Below, one piece after another: positions 6,777 to 14,829 of a stretch of DNA of 34,980 bases. Where the stretch lies: contig JAQTZZ010000039.1 of assembly GCA_028687545.1 (NCBI GenBank), positions 1 to 34,980 of the forward strand. Direction: 5' to 3'. Each line of letters opens with the position of its first letter. Position 1 is the first letter of the stretch. The notes below the pieces were generated by a model that saw nothing but the letters and a program-made list of their open reading frames with translations, did no database searches and had not been told where the DNA came from. Origin of the DNA: Candidatus Wallbacteria bacterium (GTDB lineage Bacteria > Muiribacteriota > JAQTZZ01). Position numbers and translations under genes: made by a program.

Positions 6777-8523
6777 GGTCTCCAGGAGATCTTTTTTTCT
6801 TTATGGCTTCAGCCTGATTTTCATTCTGACAAGTTTTGTTTTTCTGAATCAGACATTTTATCCATACATGTTTGTCAAGGAATGGCTGTTAAGATTTTCT
6901 CTGTTTAGTTTAAGCATAGTCTATATATCATTGCATATGTTAAACAAAAAGAAAGTAGAATTCTTTACAACCAATTTCACATTAACCATGTTCACTCTGA
7001 TCCTATGGTCATTAATTTTAAAAATCTGTCATTTCGAAATTCTGATGGTGAATTTCTCACTTTTGATTAATCTAAGCCTGCTCTGGTTGTTTTTTTCCCT
7101 GTTCCAGGATGAAACAGTCAAACTGGAAAACCAGATTTTTATCTTCAGGCTGGTGGAAATCTGCGGAATAGCCATAGGATTGATAGCTTTGGCTCAGCTG
7201 TTTGATTTGTTCCACAATCTACAACCTGGGCGGGAAAAACTGCTGACAACACTCGGTAATGTTGATTTTACGGCTGCCTACCTGGGTTTTTCAGTTATCT
7301 GCTCCCTGATCCTGGTACTGAAAAAAACCAATCCTTTGTCAATCTTGAATCTGCTTAACATTCCGCTGATTTTTTATTGTCGCAGCAGAATTGTTTTTTT
7401 TGCCTTGATCCCAGCTCTGCTGATCCCTCTGTTCTACAGCAGGAAATATTTAAAAATCGGTCTTGTTTTTCTGGCTGTCTGCTTTTTCATGATCTGCTGC
7501 AATCAAAATTTCCGAAGCAGATATTATCAGGATGTTAAGAAAGTGTTTACAGGAGATGAAGAAAGATTTTTCATCTGGAAAGTCAGCCTTGAGATGCTGA
7601 AAGCAAATCCAATGGGTGTAGGGACAGGGAATTATGCATACTATTTCCCTTATTTTCAGAAAGTTTATTTTCAGAAAACAGCTGAGAAAGACTGGCCACA
7701 ATACAGGCTGAATTTCTTTGCAGAAGAAGCACATAATGAGTATCTACAATTTATATGTGAAACAGGAATCCCCGGATTTTTTTTACTGATAATTTTTTTT
7801 ATTTCTGTAATCAAACACTGGATTGAATCAGATTTATCCAAGCTTGGAAATCAGCTGGTTGTCTGCTGGTCTGCTTTCGGGATTATGCTCTGTTTTTTTG
7901 ATTTGACAATTCACGTGGTGCCTTTGGGAATTATTGTTTTGCTGACATTTATTATGATGGACACCTGCTATCGGAAGACCATTGTAGATGTAAAACCAAT
8001 GTCAGCAGTTATCCTGGTAGTGCTTGCAATTATTTTTTACTATAATTCATTCTCTGAAATTTTCTCTGAATTTTATCTTTATAAAGGTGTGAGTTCCAGC
8101 AATCCAGTCTTGAAAGTATTTTTTCTGGAAAAAGCTGTCAGCCTGGCTCCCAGAAATCCAAGAGCATTATTTGAAATGGGCAACTGCTGTATGGAGCAAG
8201 GCGAGTATCAGAAAAGCGCGGACTGGTTATTGAAAACTGCGGCGATTTCCAATATGCCTGCAGTTTTCAGCAATCTGGGAGGTGCTTTAACAATGATGGG
8301 AATGCTTGAGGAAGGAGAAAAGCAGATCAGGCTCGCTCTGGAGATGGACCCTCACAACTTTGCATATCAATATAAACTGGCGTATAATTATTTTGTTCAA
8401 AAAAAGATGAGTGAAGCTCAGACATTGTTGAATCGAATTGTAGGTGAAGAGACTGAACCGCAGCTCAAAATGCGGGCAGTGCGGTTATTAAACAGTATAA
8501 ATTCTTCAATAATCGGAAAATAA
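6769..8523 (+). CDS. O-antigen ligase/polymerase (Wzy/WaaL family) with TPR tail
   Basis: The protein has 584 residues, starting at a GTG that overlaps the previous stop by 8 bases. About a dozen hydrophobic segments fill residues 10-440. The loop AEEAHNEYLQFICETGIPGF (around residues 321-340) is the conserved H-N-x-(Y/F)-L-x-x-x-x-E-x-G-x-x-G motif of the Wzy_C/O-antigen ligase domain. Residues about 455-575 are TPRs (PRALFEMGNCCMEQGEYQKS, then SNLGGALTMMGMLEEGEKQI), probably periplasmic. The family polymerises lipid-linked repeat units or transfers glycans to a lipid or protein acceptor. Fused TPRs are common in protein-O-oligosaccharyltransferase-like members, so the acceptor is open. The gene is visibly richer in A/T than its neighbours, as is usual for wzy genes. 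Confidence 0.85.
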   Translation: MPEVSRRSFFLYGFSLIFILTSFVFLNQTFYPYMFVKEWLLRFSLFSLSIVYISLHMLNKKKVEFFTTNFTLTMFTLILWSLILKICHFEILMVNFSLLINLSLLWLFFSLFQDETVKLENQIFIFRLVEICGIAIGLIALAQLFDLFHNLQPGREKLLTTLGNVDFTAAYLGFSVICSLILVLKKTNPLSILNLLNIPLIFYCRSRIVFFALIPALLIPLFYSRKYLKIGLVFLAVCFFMICCNQNFRSRYYQDVKKVFTGDEERFFIWKVSLEMLKANPMGVGTGNYAYYFPYFQKVYFQKTAEKDWPQYRLNFFAEEAHNEYLQFICETGIPGFFLLIIFFISVIKHWIESDLSKLGNQLVVCWSAFGIMLCFFDLTIHVVPLGIIVLLTFIMMDTCYRKTIVDVKPMSAVILVVLAIIFYYNSFSEIFSEFYLYKGVSSSNPVLKVFFLEKAVSLAPRNPRALFEMGNCCMEQGEYQKSADWLLKTAAISNMPAVFSNLGGALTMMGMLEEGEKQIRLALEMDPHNFAYQYKLAYNYFVQKKMSEAQTLLNRIVGEETEPQLKMRAVRLLNSINSSIIGK

Positions 8524-8562
8524 GAGGCAGAAAGACAAAATTCCAAATAAGGAGGTATATTA

Positions 8563-8736
8563 ATGGAAAGTTTTGAAGGGCATCTGCTGGCAATCGCAGG
8601 AGCGATTATCATGGGGATCATGCTGGGACAGCTTGGCAACAAATTCGGAGGAGCACTGGTCGGACTGGTGATGGTCGTGATCGGAGCCGTAATCGGAGGA
8701 TATTTCGGACATATCCTTGATCAGAGAAGGAAATAG
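8563..8736 (+). CDS. 57-residue glycine-zipper membrane protein
   Basis: A strong Shine-Dalgarno (AAGGAGG, about 6 bases before the ATG) supports this small gene. The protein is almost entirely two hydrophobic helices rich in small residues (LLAIAGAIIMGIMLGQLG, then GGALVGLVMVVIGAVIGG) ending in a basic D-Q-R-R-K tail. Regular Gly spacing suggests tightly packed helices. I recognise no family. It lies 39 bases after the O-antigen ligase and 8 bases before the beta-repeat gene, so it belongs to the polysaccharide transcript. Confidence 0.75.
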   Translation: MESFEGHLLAIAGAIIMGIMLGQLGNKFGGALVGLVMVVIGAVIGGYFGHILDQRRK

Positions 8737-8744
8737 GCAAGATA

Positions 8745-9281
8745 ATGGATGAAGTCCTCAGGGCCAAACGGATCGAACTTACCGACAGCCAGGGAAAGCC
8801 GAGAATTGTGTTGAGTGTCGATTCGCATGACCGTCCGGTCTGCGAGATCAGGGATAAACTGCAGGAAGTGCGGTTCAAGATCGCCCTGGGTGTGGGAGAT
8901 CTTCCGGAGATTTCCATGTCAGGCCGGAAATACCCTGAATCAGGCGTTACAGTCGGTTTTGACTCGAACGAACAACCCTGTTTGAAGATACAGGGGAAGG
9001 ATAAGACTTCGTACATCAGACTTCATTTCGAGGAAGTGAATCCCAGGCTCACCTTCGAAGGGAACAAGGGCGAGTCCTGCATCTGGCTCAGAATTGATAA
9101 AGACGGAAAAACCAAGCTTTCCATGACTTCTGAAGAGGATTTCTGGGAGATCCCGACCTCAATCAATGCAGAAGTTGAGGCGCATAAAAAATCCGATAAA
9201 GACAAAAAAGAATCCCTGGATAAAGATCAGAAGAAGACAAGTAACCCTTTTTTCAGCGTACCTGATCGTAAAGAACGGTGA
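8745..9281 (+). CDS. Repetitive beta-strand protein, unknown function
   Basis: The 178-residue protein has no signal peptide or membrane segment. The first 135 residues are short alternating strands joined by D-x-x-G-K/N turns: VLRAKRIELTDSQGKPRIVL, FKIALGVGDLPEISMSG, VTVGFDSNEQPCLKIQGKDK and CIWLRIDKDGKTKLSMTS. This I-x-L-x-D-x-x-G-x-x-R-x-x-L periodicity occurs in poorly characterised bacterial proteins that are probably beta-solenoid or stacked-sheet folds. The last 35 residues are a charged Lys/Asp linker. Its stop overlaps the next GTG by 4 bases (GTGA), so it is translationally coupled to the leucine-rich-repeat protein. No function can be assigned. Confidence 0.75.
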   Translation: MDEVLRAKRIELTDSQGKPRIVLSVDSHDRPVCEIRDKLQEVRFKIALGVGDLPEISMSGRKYPESGVTVGFDSNEQPCLKIQGKDKTSYIRLHFEEVNPRLTFEGNKGESCIWLRIDKDGKTKLSMTSEEDFWEIPTSINAEVEAHKKSDKDKKESLDKDQKKTSNPFFSVPDRKER

Positions 9282-10411
9282 AAAGGTTCGGTTCTGTTGT
9301 TTTTTTCGTGATGGTTTCCGTTGCGCTCGGCGCTGAACTGACTTTTCCGGACCAGAATCTCGAAAAAGCGATTCTGGAAATTACCGGGCTCACCAAGCCT
9401 CCGGCTGACAGCCGGGCTTTCCAGTACATCACTGAACTTGATCTGTCCAATCGGGGAATCGAGAGCATCTCAGGGATCGAAGCCTTTTCGCACCTGAAAG
9501 TGCTGAATCTCAGTTTCAACAAAATCAAAGACATCAAGCCGCTCTGGAAATTCTACGGCCTCGAAAAACTCAATTTATACAGCAACGAAATCAACAATAT
9601 CGAGGCGATCGGAAGAATGAAAGCGCTCAGGGAACTGAATCTGGGCAGGAACAGGCTGGACTGGATGTGGCCGTTCAGCGAACTTCGCAATCTTGAGAAA
9701 CTGAACCTCGAGTTCAATTTCATCAGCTATCTGGTACCTCTGGTGGAGCTCAGAAAGCTCAGGGAGCTCGACATCTCAGACAATAAAATCGACTGCATCT
9801 ATTCGCTGGTGAATATGGTGAAAATGGAACGGCTGGACATTTCAGACAACCTGATTTCAAATATCAGCTATCTCTCGGACATGAAAAATCTGGTTTTATT
9901 AGAAATGAGCGGCAATCAGATCACTGACATCGCACCTCTTTCCGGAATGAGAGACTTGCGCAGCCTGCAGATCTCACATAACCGGATTTCCGACATTTCC
10001 CCGCTTTCAGAACTGATCAACCTGTTGGAACTGAATTTATCTTTCAATGAAATTTCGGATCTCAAACCTCTGAAGAAGCTTGTCTTCCTGACAAACCTCA
10101 ATCTGCAGAAAAACAGGCTGGATGACTTTTCCATACTGGGCAGGTTGAAAAGCCTGTCACAGCTGAATCTCAGTGCTGACGGCATAGTGGACGTTTCTCC
10201 ACTTGGAAGCCTCGACAAGCTCAAATATCTGTTTCTCAGCGAGAACAGGATTACTGATCTCACACCATTGAAAAAACTGGGTAACCTTAAAATACTTGAC
10301 ATCTCGCTCAATTCATTGAATGACGAGCAGGTGGGGGTTATCTCCAAGACCATGCCGGGCTTGAACCTGATCAATCATGCATCTCGAAAAGATTCCGGAA
10401 TGGAGTGGTGA
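9278..10411 (+). CDS. Exported leucine-rich-repeat protein (internalin-like repeats)
   Basis: The protein has 377 residues from a GTG coupled to the preceding gene. Residues 1-19 are a signal peptide (MKRFGSVVFFVMVSVALGAE). A cap segment follows (LTFPDQNLEKAILEITG), as in internalin-type LRR proteins. From about residue 49 there are 13 uninterrupted 22-residue repeats with the pattern L-x-x-L-x-(L/I)-S-x-N-x-I-x-D-(I/L)-x-P-L-x-x-L, plus a final partial repeat that closes the solenoid. There is no LPXTG, membrane anchor or transporter domain, so it is probably periplasmic or secreted. Such repeats bind proteins or glycans. Its place at the end of a polysaccharide operon suggests a surface or matrix partner, which is inference. 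Confidence 0.88.
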   Translation: MKRFGSVVFFVMVSVALGAELTFPDQNLEKAILEITGLTKPPADSRAFQYITELDLSNRGIESISGIEAFSHLKVLNLSFNKIKDIKPLWKFYGLEKLNLYSNEINNIEAIGRMKALRELNLGRNRLDWMWPFSELRNLEKLNLEFNFISYLVPLVELRKLRELDISDNKIDCIYSLVNMVKMERLDISDNLISNISYLSDMKNLVLLEMSGNQITDIAPLSGMRDLRSLQISHNRISDISPLSELINLLELNLSFNEISDLKPLKKLVFLTNLNLQKNRLDDFSILGRLKSLSQLNLSADGIVDVSPLGSLDKLKYLFLSENRITDLTPLKKLGNLKILDISLNSLNDEQVGVISKTMPGLNLINHASRKDSGMEW

Positions 10412-10421
10412 TTCTTATTTC

Positions 10422-12143
10422 TTACTTCAGTTCACGCCTGATTTTTTTAAGTAAATTGTCTTTTAAAAGGTCCTCAATCTTGACCGGTTTTGAAAACAGA
10501 TAGCCCTGGCCCAGGTCCACCCCGATCGCCCTGATCACGGAAAGATCCACCCTGTTGTCGATGAATTCTCCGATTGTCTTCAGGTTCAGAGTCCGCGCCA
10601 TGCCGGCGATGGCACGCACTATAGTCAGGTTTTCCGCAGACTTCTGGATTCCCTTGGTGAGGGAACCGTCGATCTTGATCACTGAGACGGCCCCGCTGTT
10701 TGAGAGGTCAGCCACTGTCTTGAATGAAGAATAACCGGTTCCGAAATCGTCGATCCCGAAGTGGAATCCGTATTTATCATGAATGAACTTCACGATGTCC
10801 GCGTTTTCCAGCAGGGACTGCTCTGTGAGTTCGATGGTAAGCTCCAGTCCGGAGCGGGAAAGCTCCCTGACTGTATGATCCAGGATTTTCCGGAATTGTT
10901 TGGATTTCAGCGAATTTGGACCAATGTTGATAAAGATGCGGGGGCAGATCTTCGCGATCTGGTCTGCGTAGCTGATGATTTTTTTGAAAACAAGAGAGTC
11001 GAGCTTCAGGATCTGGTCCAATTCGTAGATCAGGTCAATAAAGATATTCGCAGGCAGATAACTGCCTGTTTTTCCGATCCGCACCAGGGCTTCCAGATCA
11101 AAGATTTCTCCAGTGTTGAGATCAACGATCGGCTGGAAGAAGAGCTCGATCTTGTTTTCAGATAAGGCTTTCTGGACTTCGTCGAAGCAGAGGCTCTTTT
11201 CATGGAATTCATGCAGCAGTTCGTCCTGCTGGGCAGACATGCCGAGATAATATTTTTTTTCCGAGGATTTCTTGGCCTGGGATTTGGAGAATGAGAGGAG
11301 CTTGAGCACTTCGTCCACATGGTAATCTTTGGTATCACTGATCTCCAGAGTGCCGAGCGAGATCCTGGTTCTGATATGCTCGTCCACGAAAGTCAGGGTC
11401 CTGTCAGCGAGACGCTTGAGGACTGCCTTTTCGATCTTCCTGACTTCGGAGCGCTTTTTTGTGCTGTGCAGAACAACGAACTCATCGCCTGCGGCCCGGG
11501 AAAAGATGCTTTCCCCGCCTGACTCCCGCAGCACGTCAAAAATTGCCTCTTCCAGGGACTTGATCATCAGGTCGCCGGCCACCATGCCGTAAAATTTGTT
11601 GATGAATGAGAGTCCGCGCAGATCCATGATGCTCAGGAATCTGACTTTTTTTTCTCTGAGGTGATTGCTGAGTTTTTTGATGAAGTGATCTTTACCTACC
11701 AGATAATTAAGCTTCGCATAGAAAACTTCCCTCAGGTCGTCGGCATTGAGAATGCCGTGGCTGATCATTTCGTCGATGATCCGGCTGACCTTGATATGCA
11801 TTTCCACGATCAGCCGCTTCTCTTTAAGGTAGGAACAGCTTACCAGGAAATAGTTTTCCCCTTCCCTGGATTTGTGCACATGGATCGCCGAATATTGATC
11901 CAGCTGACTGTCCTGCATGATTTTCTTGGGGCAGGGGTATTCCATATTTTTCCAGCAGGGTGAGTCCAGACCGTGGATCACCTGCCAGCATTTCTTCTTT
12001 TTCCCCGGATTCCCATATTCCAGCACTGCCTCGTCGTTGAGAAACAGGACATTGTCATCCAGATCGATCACCAGCGCAGGTTCCCTGATTTCGCCGATGC
12101 CGATGATTTCAGGGGCCAGTGGTCCGTAACATTTGTTTTTCAT
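10422..12143 (-). CDS. GGDEF-EAL protein, likely c-di-GMP phosphodiesterase with degenerate cyclase domain
   Basis: I place the start at the ATG at 12143 (573 residues, weak SD GCGGGA); the frame stays open to a TTG at 12209. Residues about 15-115 are PAS-like (EPALVIDLDDNVLFLNDEAV) with a Cys-rich CWQVIHGLDSPC and later PCPKK, a C/H pattern seen in some sensor PAS domains. The GGDEF site reads AAGDEF at 217-222, so cyclase activity is probably lost, although it may still bind GTP. The EAL domain looks intact: EAL at 351-353, the FINIG Asn, ELTE, DDFGTGYSS starting at 465, IKIDG, the GEF Glu and GQGYLFSKP. It should hydrolyse c-di-GMP to pGpG. The gene converges on the polysaccharide operon, ending 10 bases from it. 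Confidence 0.87.
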   Translation of the reverse strand: MKNKCYGPLAPEIIGIGEIREPALVIDLDDNVLFLNDEAVLEYGNPGKKKKCWQVIHGLDSPCWKNMEYPCPKKIMQDSQLDQYSAIHVHKSREGENYFLVSCSYLKEKRLIVEMHIKVSRIIDEMISHGILNADDLREVFYAKLNYLVGKDHFIKKLSNHLREKKVRFLSIMDLRGLSFINKFYGMVAGDLMIKSLEEAIFDVLRESGGESIFSRAAGDEFVVLHSTKKRSEVRKIEKAVLKRLADRTLTFVDEHIRTRISLGTLEISDTKDYHVDEVLKLLSFSKSQAKKSSEKKYYLGMSAQQDELLHEFHEKSLCFDEVQKALSENKIELFFQPIVDLNTGEIFDLEALVRIGKTGSYLPANIFIDLIYELDQILKLDSLVFKKIISYADQIAKICPRIFINIGPNSLKSKQFRKILDHTVRELSRSGLELTIELTEQSLLENADIVKFIHDKYGFHFGIDDFGTGYSSFKTVADLSNSGAVSVIKIDGSLTKGIQKSAENLTIVRAIAGMARTLNLKTIGEFIDNRVDLSVIRAIGVDLGQGYLFSKPVKIEDLLKDNLLKKIRRELK

Positions 12144-12342
12144 GATAATCCCGCTGAGCAAAAGTCTCGTGGTGCAGGATTCCGCCAAAAGGTCGATTGG
12201 TAAAAACAAATGTAACGGTCCACTGGGACATCGAATTTAGCGGTTTTCATGATGCTGAAATTATAAAACAGATGACAGCCGGATGCAATGGCAGCATAAG
12301 TCAGTGGATTTGCGCACATCCGGATTCGGGGCTATATGATTC

Positions 12343-12384
12343 GTAAGGGCGACTTCGTGCTTGCGAACGGCCGTTAGCCCCTAC
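12343..12384. repeat. REP-like imperfect inverted repeat
   Basis: GTAAGGGCGA and, reversed, TTAGCCCCTAC form imperfect arms. Between them, AACGGCCGTT is a perfect 10-bp palindrome. It lies in the 264-base stretch between the GGDEF-EAL start and the next gene. That stretch also holds CCGGATG and CATCCGG as a 7-bp inverted pair, and I see no gene in it. It resembles dispersed intergenic palindromes with the GTAGGGGC core; the copy number elsewhere is unknown. Confidence 0.4.
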
Positions 12385-12407
12385 ATGCCTTTTAACAGGA
12401 GACAACC

Positions 12408-12965
12408 ATGAAATTACCCTTGATCTTGCTGCTGTTCTGCTTCTGCCTTGACTGTATAGCCACTACCAGATATGAAGCTGTGCTGACCCTGAAAAAACTC
12501 CAGGAACGCACCAGGGACGGTCTCCGCTATCAGGAATTCGTGGAACTATGGAAAGACACTGACTGCAGGGTAGGGGGTTATCTGGACAGGATGGAAGAAG
12601 GCAGGGAAGACCGGACCACACTTTCCATGCAGCGGGTGATGAATCATTACGGTTTCGCGAAAATGGTCTGGGATTATAAATTCGCAGGACCTGAATTCAA
12701 GGATTTCATAGTTGCCGAAAGCGCATTAGGCTGCAAAATCCTGGAAAAATACCCTGAGATCAAAAAAGAGACCTCAGCCGGTGAAGTGATTGACTGGATT
12801 CCCAATACCCGCGTGGCAGGCATCAGGATCGAAGCTGCAGTAGGCGTGATTTTCATGAAGGCATCCATGGAACTGTCTGAATTATTCAGGATGATGCATG
12901 GCGAGCACGACGAATCCGAGTTTGTTCATCAGACCACCGGCTACCCGAAGGATAGAGGGAGATGA
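12408..12965 (+). CDS. Exported hypothetical protein
   Basis: The 185-residue protein has a good Shine-Dalgarno (AGGAGA, 6 bases before the ATG). Residues 1-18 are a signal peptide (MKLPLILLLFCFCLDCIA); the Cys residues do not form a lipobox. The mature part is mostly helical with charged segments (LTLKKLQERTRDGLRYQEF, MEEGREDRTTLSMQRVMNHY) and no motif I recognise. Two Cys in the mature chain (near DTDCRVG and ALGCKIL) could form a disulfide. It converges on the next gene with the two stop codons directly abutting. Function is unknown. Confidence 0.7.
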   Translation: MKLPLILLLFCFCLDCIATTRYEAVLTLKKLQERTRDGLRYQEFVELWKDTDCRVGGYLDRMEEGREDRTTLSMQRVMNHYGFAKMVWDYKFAGPEFKDFIVAESALGCKILEKYPEIKKETSAGEVIDWIPNTRVAGIRIEAAVGVIFMKASMELSELFRMMHGEHDESEFVHQTTGYPKDRGR

Positions 12966-13553
12966 CTATTCGATTCTTCCGTGCTGTTCGTCGGGGAAAG
13001 GCAGGGCTTTCTTGGTATCCAGGTCATCCTTGAAGTAGAAGTCGCGGTAGCTGCCTTTCTTGTTCCAGATCTTGGTTCTGTACCACTGGCTGTAATTTTT
13101 GACCTTTTTCCTGGATTCCTTGATGATGTTGTTTACATCCAGATATTCATAGTAAAAATAGTTCAGCATGATTTCCAGCTTGCGTTCCACCCGCTCAGTC
13201 ATTTCATCCGGCGGCACCATTCCGAAGGTAGCCATGCTCCAGAGCCTGCCTGAGGGATTTCTGAGCTCCAGATACAGCCTGAAATAATCCCGTTCGAAAT
13301 CTTTGACTGTAAAAGTGGAAAATTCGAGATATATCTCATTAGTGGCCCTGTCATTGAGATGGATGAATCCATCCTCTTCCAGATAACAGCCGATCAGTTC
13401 GTAAAACCTGTGGTCAGTGAGATCGTAGCTGTCCGTCACCAGGCTGGAACTGAAATGCAGCTCGCGGATGCCCTTGAAACTGATGAAATAGTCGGTGTCA
13501 AAGGCGAATACGGCGGTAGCCATCAAAGTCAGGAAAACAAGTAGTAATTTCAT
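12966..13553 (-). CDS. Exported hypothetical protein
   Basis: The protein has 195 residues with a clear signal peptide (MKLLLVFLTLMATAVFAFDT). The mature part starts with beta-type segments (YFISFKGIRELHFSSSLV, IYLEFSTFTVKDFERDYFRL) and ends in a charged, helix-rich tail with many Lys and Tyr. I recognise no family motif and no catalytic signature. It faces the preceding gene tail-to-tail with zero spacing. Nothing points to a function beyond a periplasmic or surface location. Confidence 0.7.
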   Translation of the reverse strand: MKLLLVFLTLMATAVFAFDTDYFISFKGIRELHFSSSLVTDSYDLTDHRFYELIGCYLEEDGFIHLNDRATNEIYLEFSTFTVKDFERDYFRLYLELRNPSGRLWSMATFGMVPPDEMTERVERKLEIMLNYFYYEYLDVNNIIKESRKKVKNYSQWYRTKIWNKKGSYRDFYFKDDLDTKKALPFPDEQHGRIE

Positions 13554-13562
13554 ATCAAGATT

Positions 13563-13670
13563 CTACAACATCTTGTTGATTAGCACCACTTCGGACTCTT
13601 TTTCAAGCTTTTCCAGCAGTTTTTCACTTACTTCATGATCGAGAACTTGAATTCGAGATAGTACACTTGC
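13563..13670 (-). other. Possible remnant of a coding region (orphan C-terminus)
   Basis: In the 220-base gap between two minus-strand genes, one frame reads 35 codons without an ATG, from just after a TAG to another TAG. It contains a helical, gene-like tail (IQVLDHEVSEKLLEKLEKE). It could be the decayed end of a gene that once stood here. The rest of the gap shows nothing else I can support. Confidence 0.2.
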
Positions 13671-13773
13671 CTACTTTGTTTCACTTTTTCCATCTAGCCC
13701 TCCGTTTCCTATTTAGCATTAACAGAGTGTCAATTTTTCGTGGGCAAGATCATGGGGTCGATTTTGTTGATGA

Positions 13774-14829
13774 TTACTCCTTTGCACCGGCTTTGATCAG
13801 CAGAGCGGTAATCTCGTTGCATTTCAACTCTTTAGCCATAAATAAAGCAGTATGCCCCCATTTGTCGCGTGCGCTGAGATCTATTCCTTTGTTTATTAAT
13901 GCGCTCACTACTTCTCGCAAATTTAATAATACTGCTTCCATTAATAATGTCCTGTTAGCAGGTCCAATTACTGAAATAGTCGCTCCTTTTCCAATCAATT
14001 TTAAGGAAATGTCATTCGCCAGTCGCCTTGATCGGTCAATGTCTATATTGTATCTTTCTTTCCTCCAGCTAGAAATATCTTTCGTGATGGATTGCTTGCT
14101 CATAGTTTTGTAAAGATTTTCTGTAGTATCAAAATAAACAAACGATCTGCTGAACGCACGTAAAGAGTATTGTATCGGTGTCTCTCCCTGGTTGTCCAAT
14201 GCATTGAAATCAGCGTTATTATCTATCAAGGCGAGAGCAAGATCGTAGCAACCATATCTTATCGCCAACATCAGCGGTGTACATCCAGAGTTATCGCGTT
14301 CATCAAGCCCAGAGCTTTTTTTTATCAGTTCTAAGGCTTTTTTATAGTCAGCATGCCTAAATTCGGGAGATAATTCCCAGTTACTCAGAAGATTGATCAG
14401 GTTTTCATTAGTCGTGGTTTCAGGGAAATAATATTGTTTAAGATTATGCAATCTGCAGAGACATTCATAGCCTGAAATTAGATGTCTGAGTATAAGAACA
14501 CCGCCAAATGAAGGACAGTCTGGGAGAAATTCCGAGATGTGTCTTCCATCTTTTCTGTCGATCTTTCGCGCAACCCGTGCTTTCCCTGATTTTGTCCCTA
14601 CGTAAAGACTTGGTTGATGACTTGACTCATCTTGTTTCCAATTGTTGTAGAAATTCAGATTCAATTGGGAAAGATTTTCCGGAAGATAACCAAGATTGTC
14701 CAGCCAGCCTTCAATGAACAAGGGCATAGTGTTTCTCTGGTCCAAGCAATCTTCACGATTGGTCGATATCTGAACTCCCCAGTAAATCAAAATTAATGTA
14801 AACATTATCCCGATTTTCTTTAAGATCAT
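13774..14829 (-). CDS. Exported or membrane-anchored ankyrin-repeat protein
   Basis: The protein has 351 residues. Its N-terminus (KKIGIMFTLILIYWGVQIST) is a signal peptide or a membrane anchor. Two ankyrin blocks are visible. Residues about 175-225 contain DNSGCTPLMLAIRYGCYDLA, then DNNADFNALDNQGETPI. Residues about 290-351 contain NRTLLMEAVLLNLREVVSAL, then DKWGHTALFMAKELKCNEIT. Residues 30-160 have no family I recognise and hold several Cys. The ATG overlaps the stop of the caspase-like gene in an ATGA, so the two are translationally coupled and probably act together. Ankyrin partners of secreted enzymes are often inhibitors or immunity proteins, but that role here is a guess. The gene is A/T-richer than its neighbours. 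Confidence 0.8.
   Translation of the reverse strand: MILKKIGIMFTLILIYWGVQISTNREDCLDQRNTMPLFIEGWLDNLGYLPENLSQLNLNFYNNWKQDESSHQPSLYVGTKSGKARVARKIDRKDGRHISEFLPDCPSFGGVLILRHLISGYECLCRLHNLKQYYFPETTTNENLINLLSNWELSPEFRHADYKKALELIKKSSGLDERDNSGCTPLMLAIRYGCYDLALALIDNNADFNALDNQGETPIQYSLRAFSRSFVYFDTTENLYKTMSKQSITKDISSWRKERYNIDIDRSRRLANDISLKLIGKGATISVIGPANRTLLMEAVLLNLREVVSALINKGIDLSARDKWGHTALFMAKELKCNEITALLIKAGAKE

Noticed and set aside
12343-12384. Palindromic sequence as an intrinsic terminator
   Set aside because: No T-run follows, and both flanking genes point away from it or start after it.
13667-14113. 148-residue plus-strand open frame
   Set aside because: Mostly antisense to the ankyrin gene, whose repeats are clear; no signal or motif in the plus frame.
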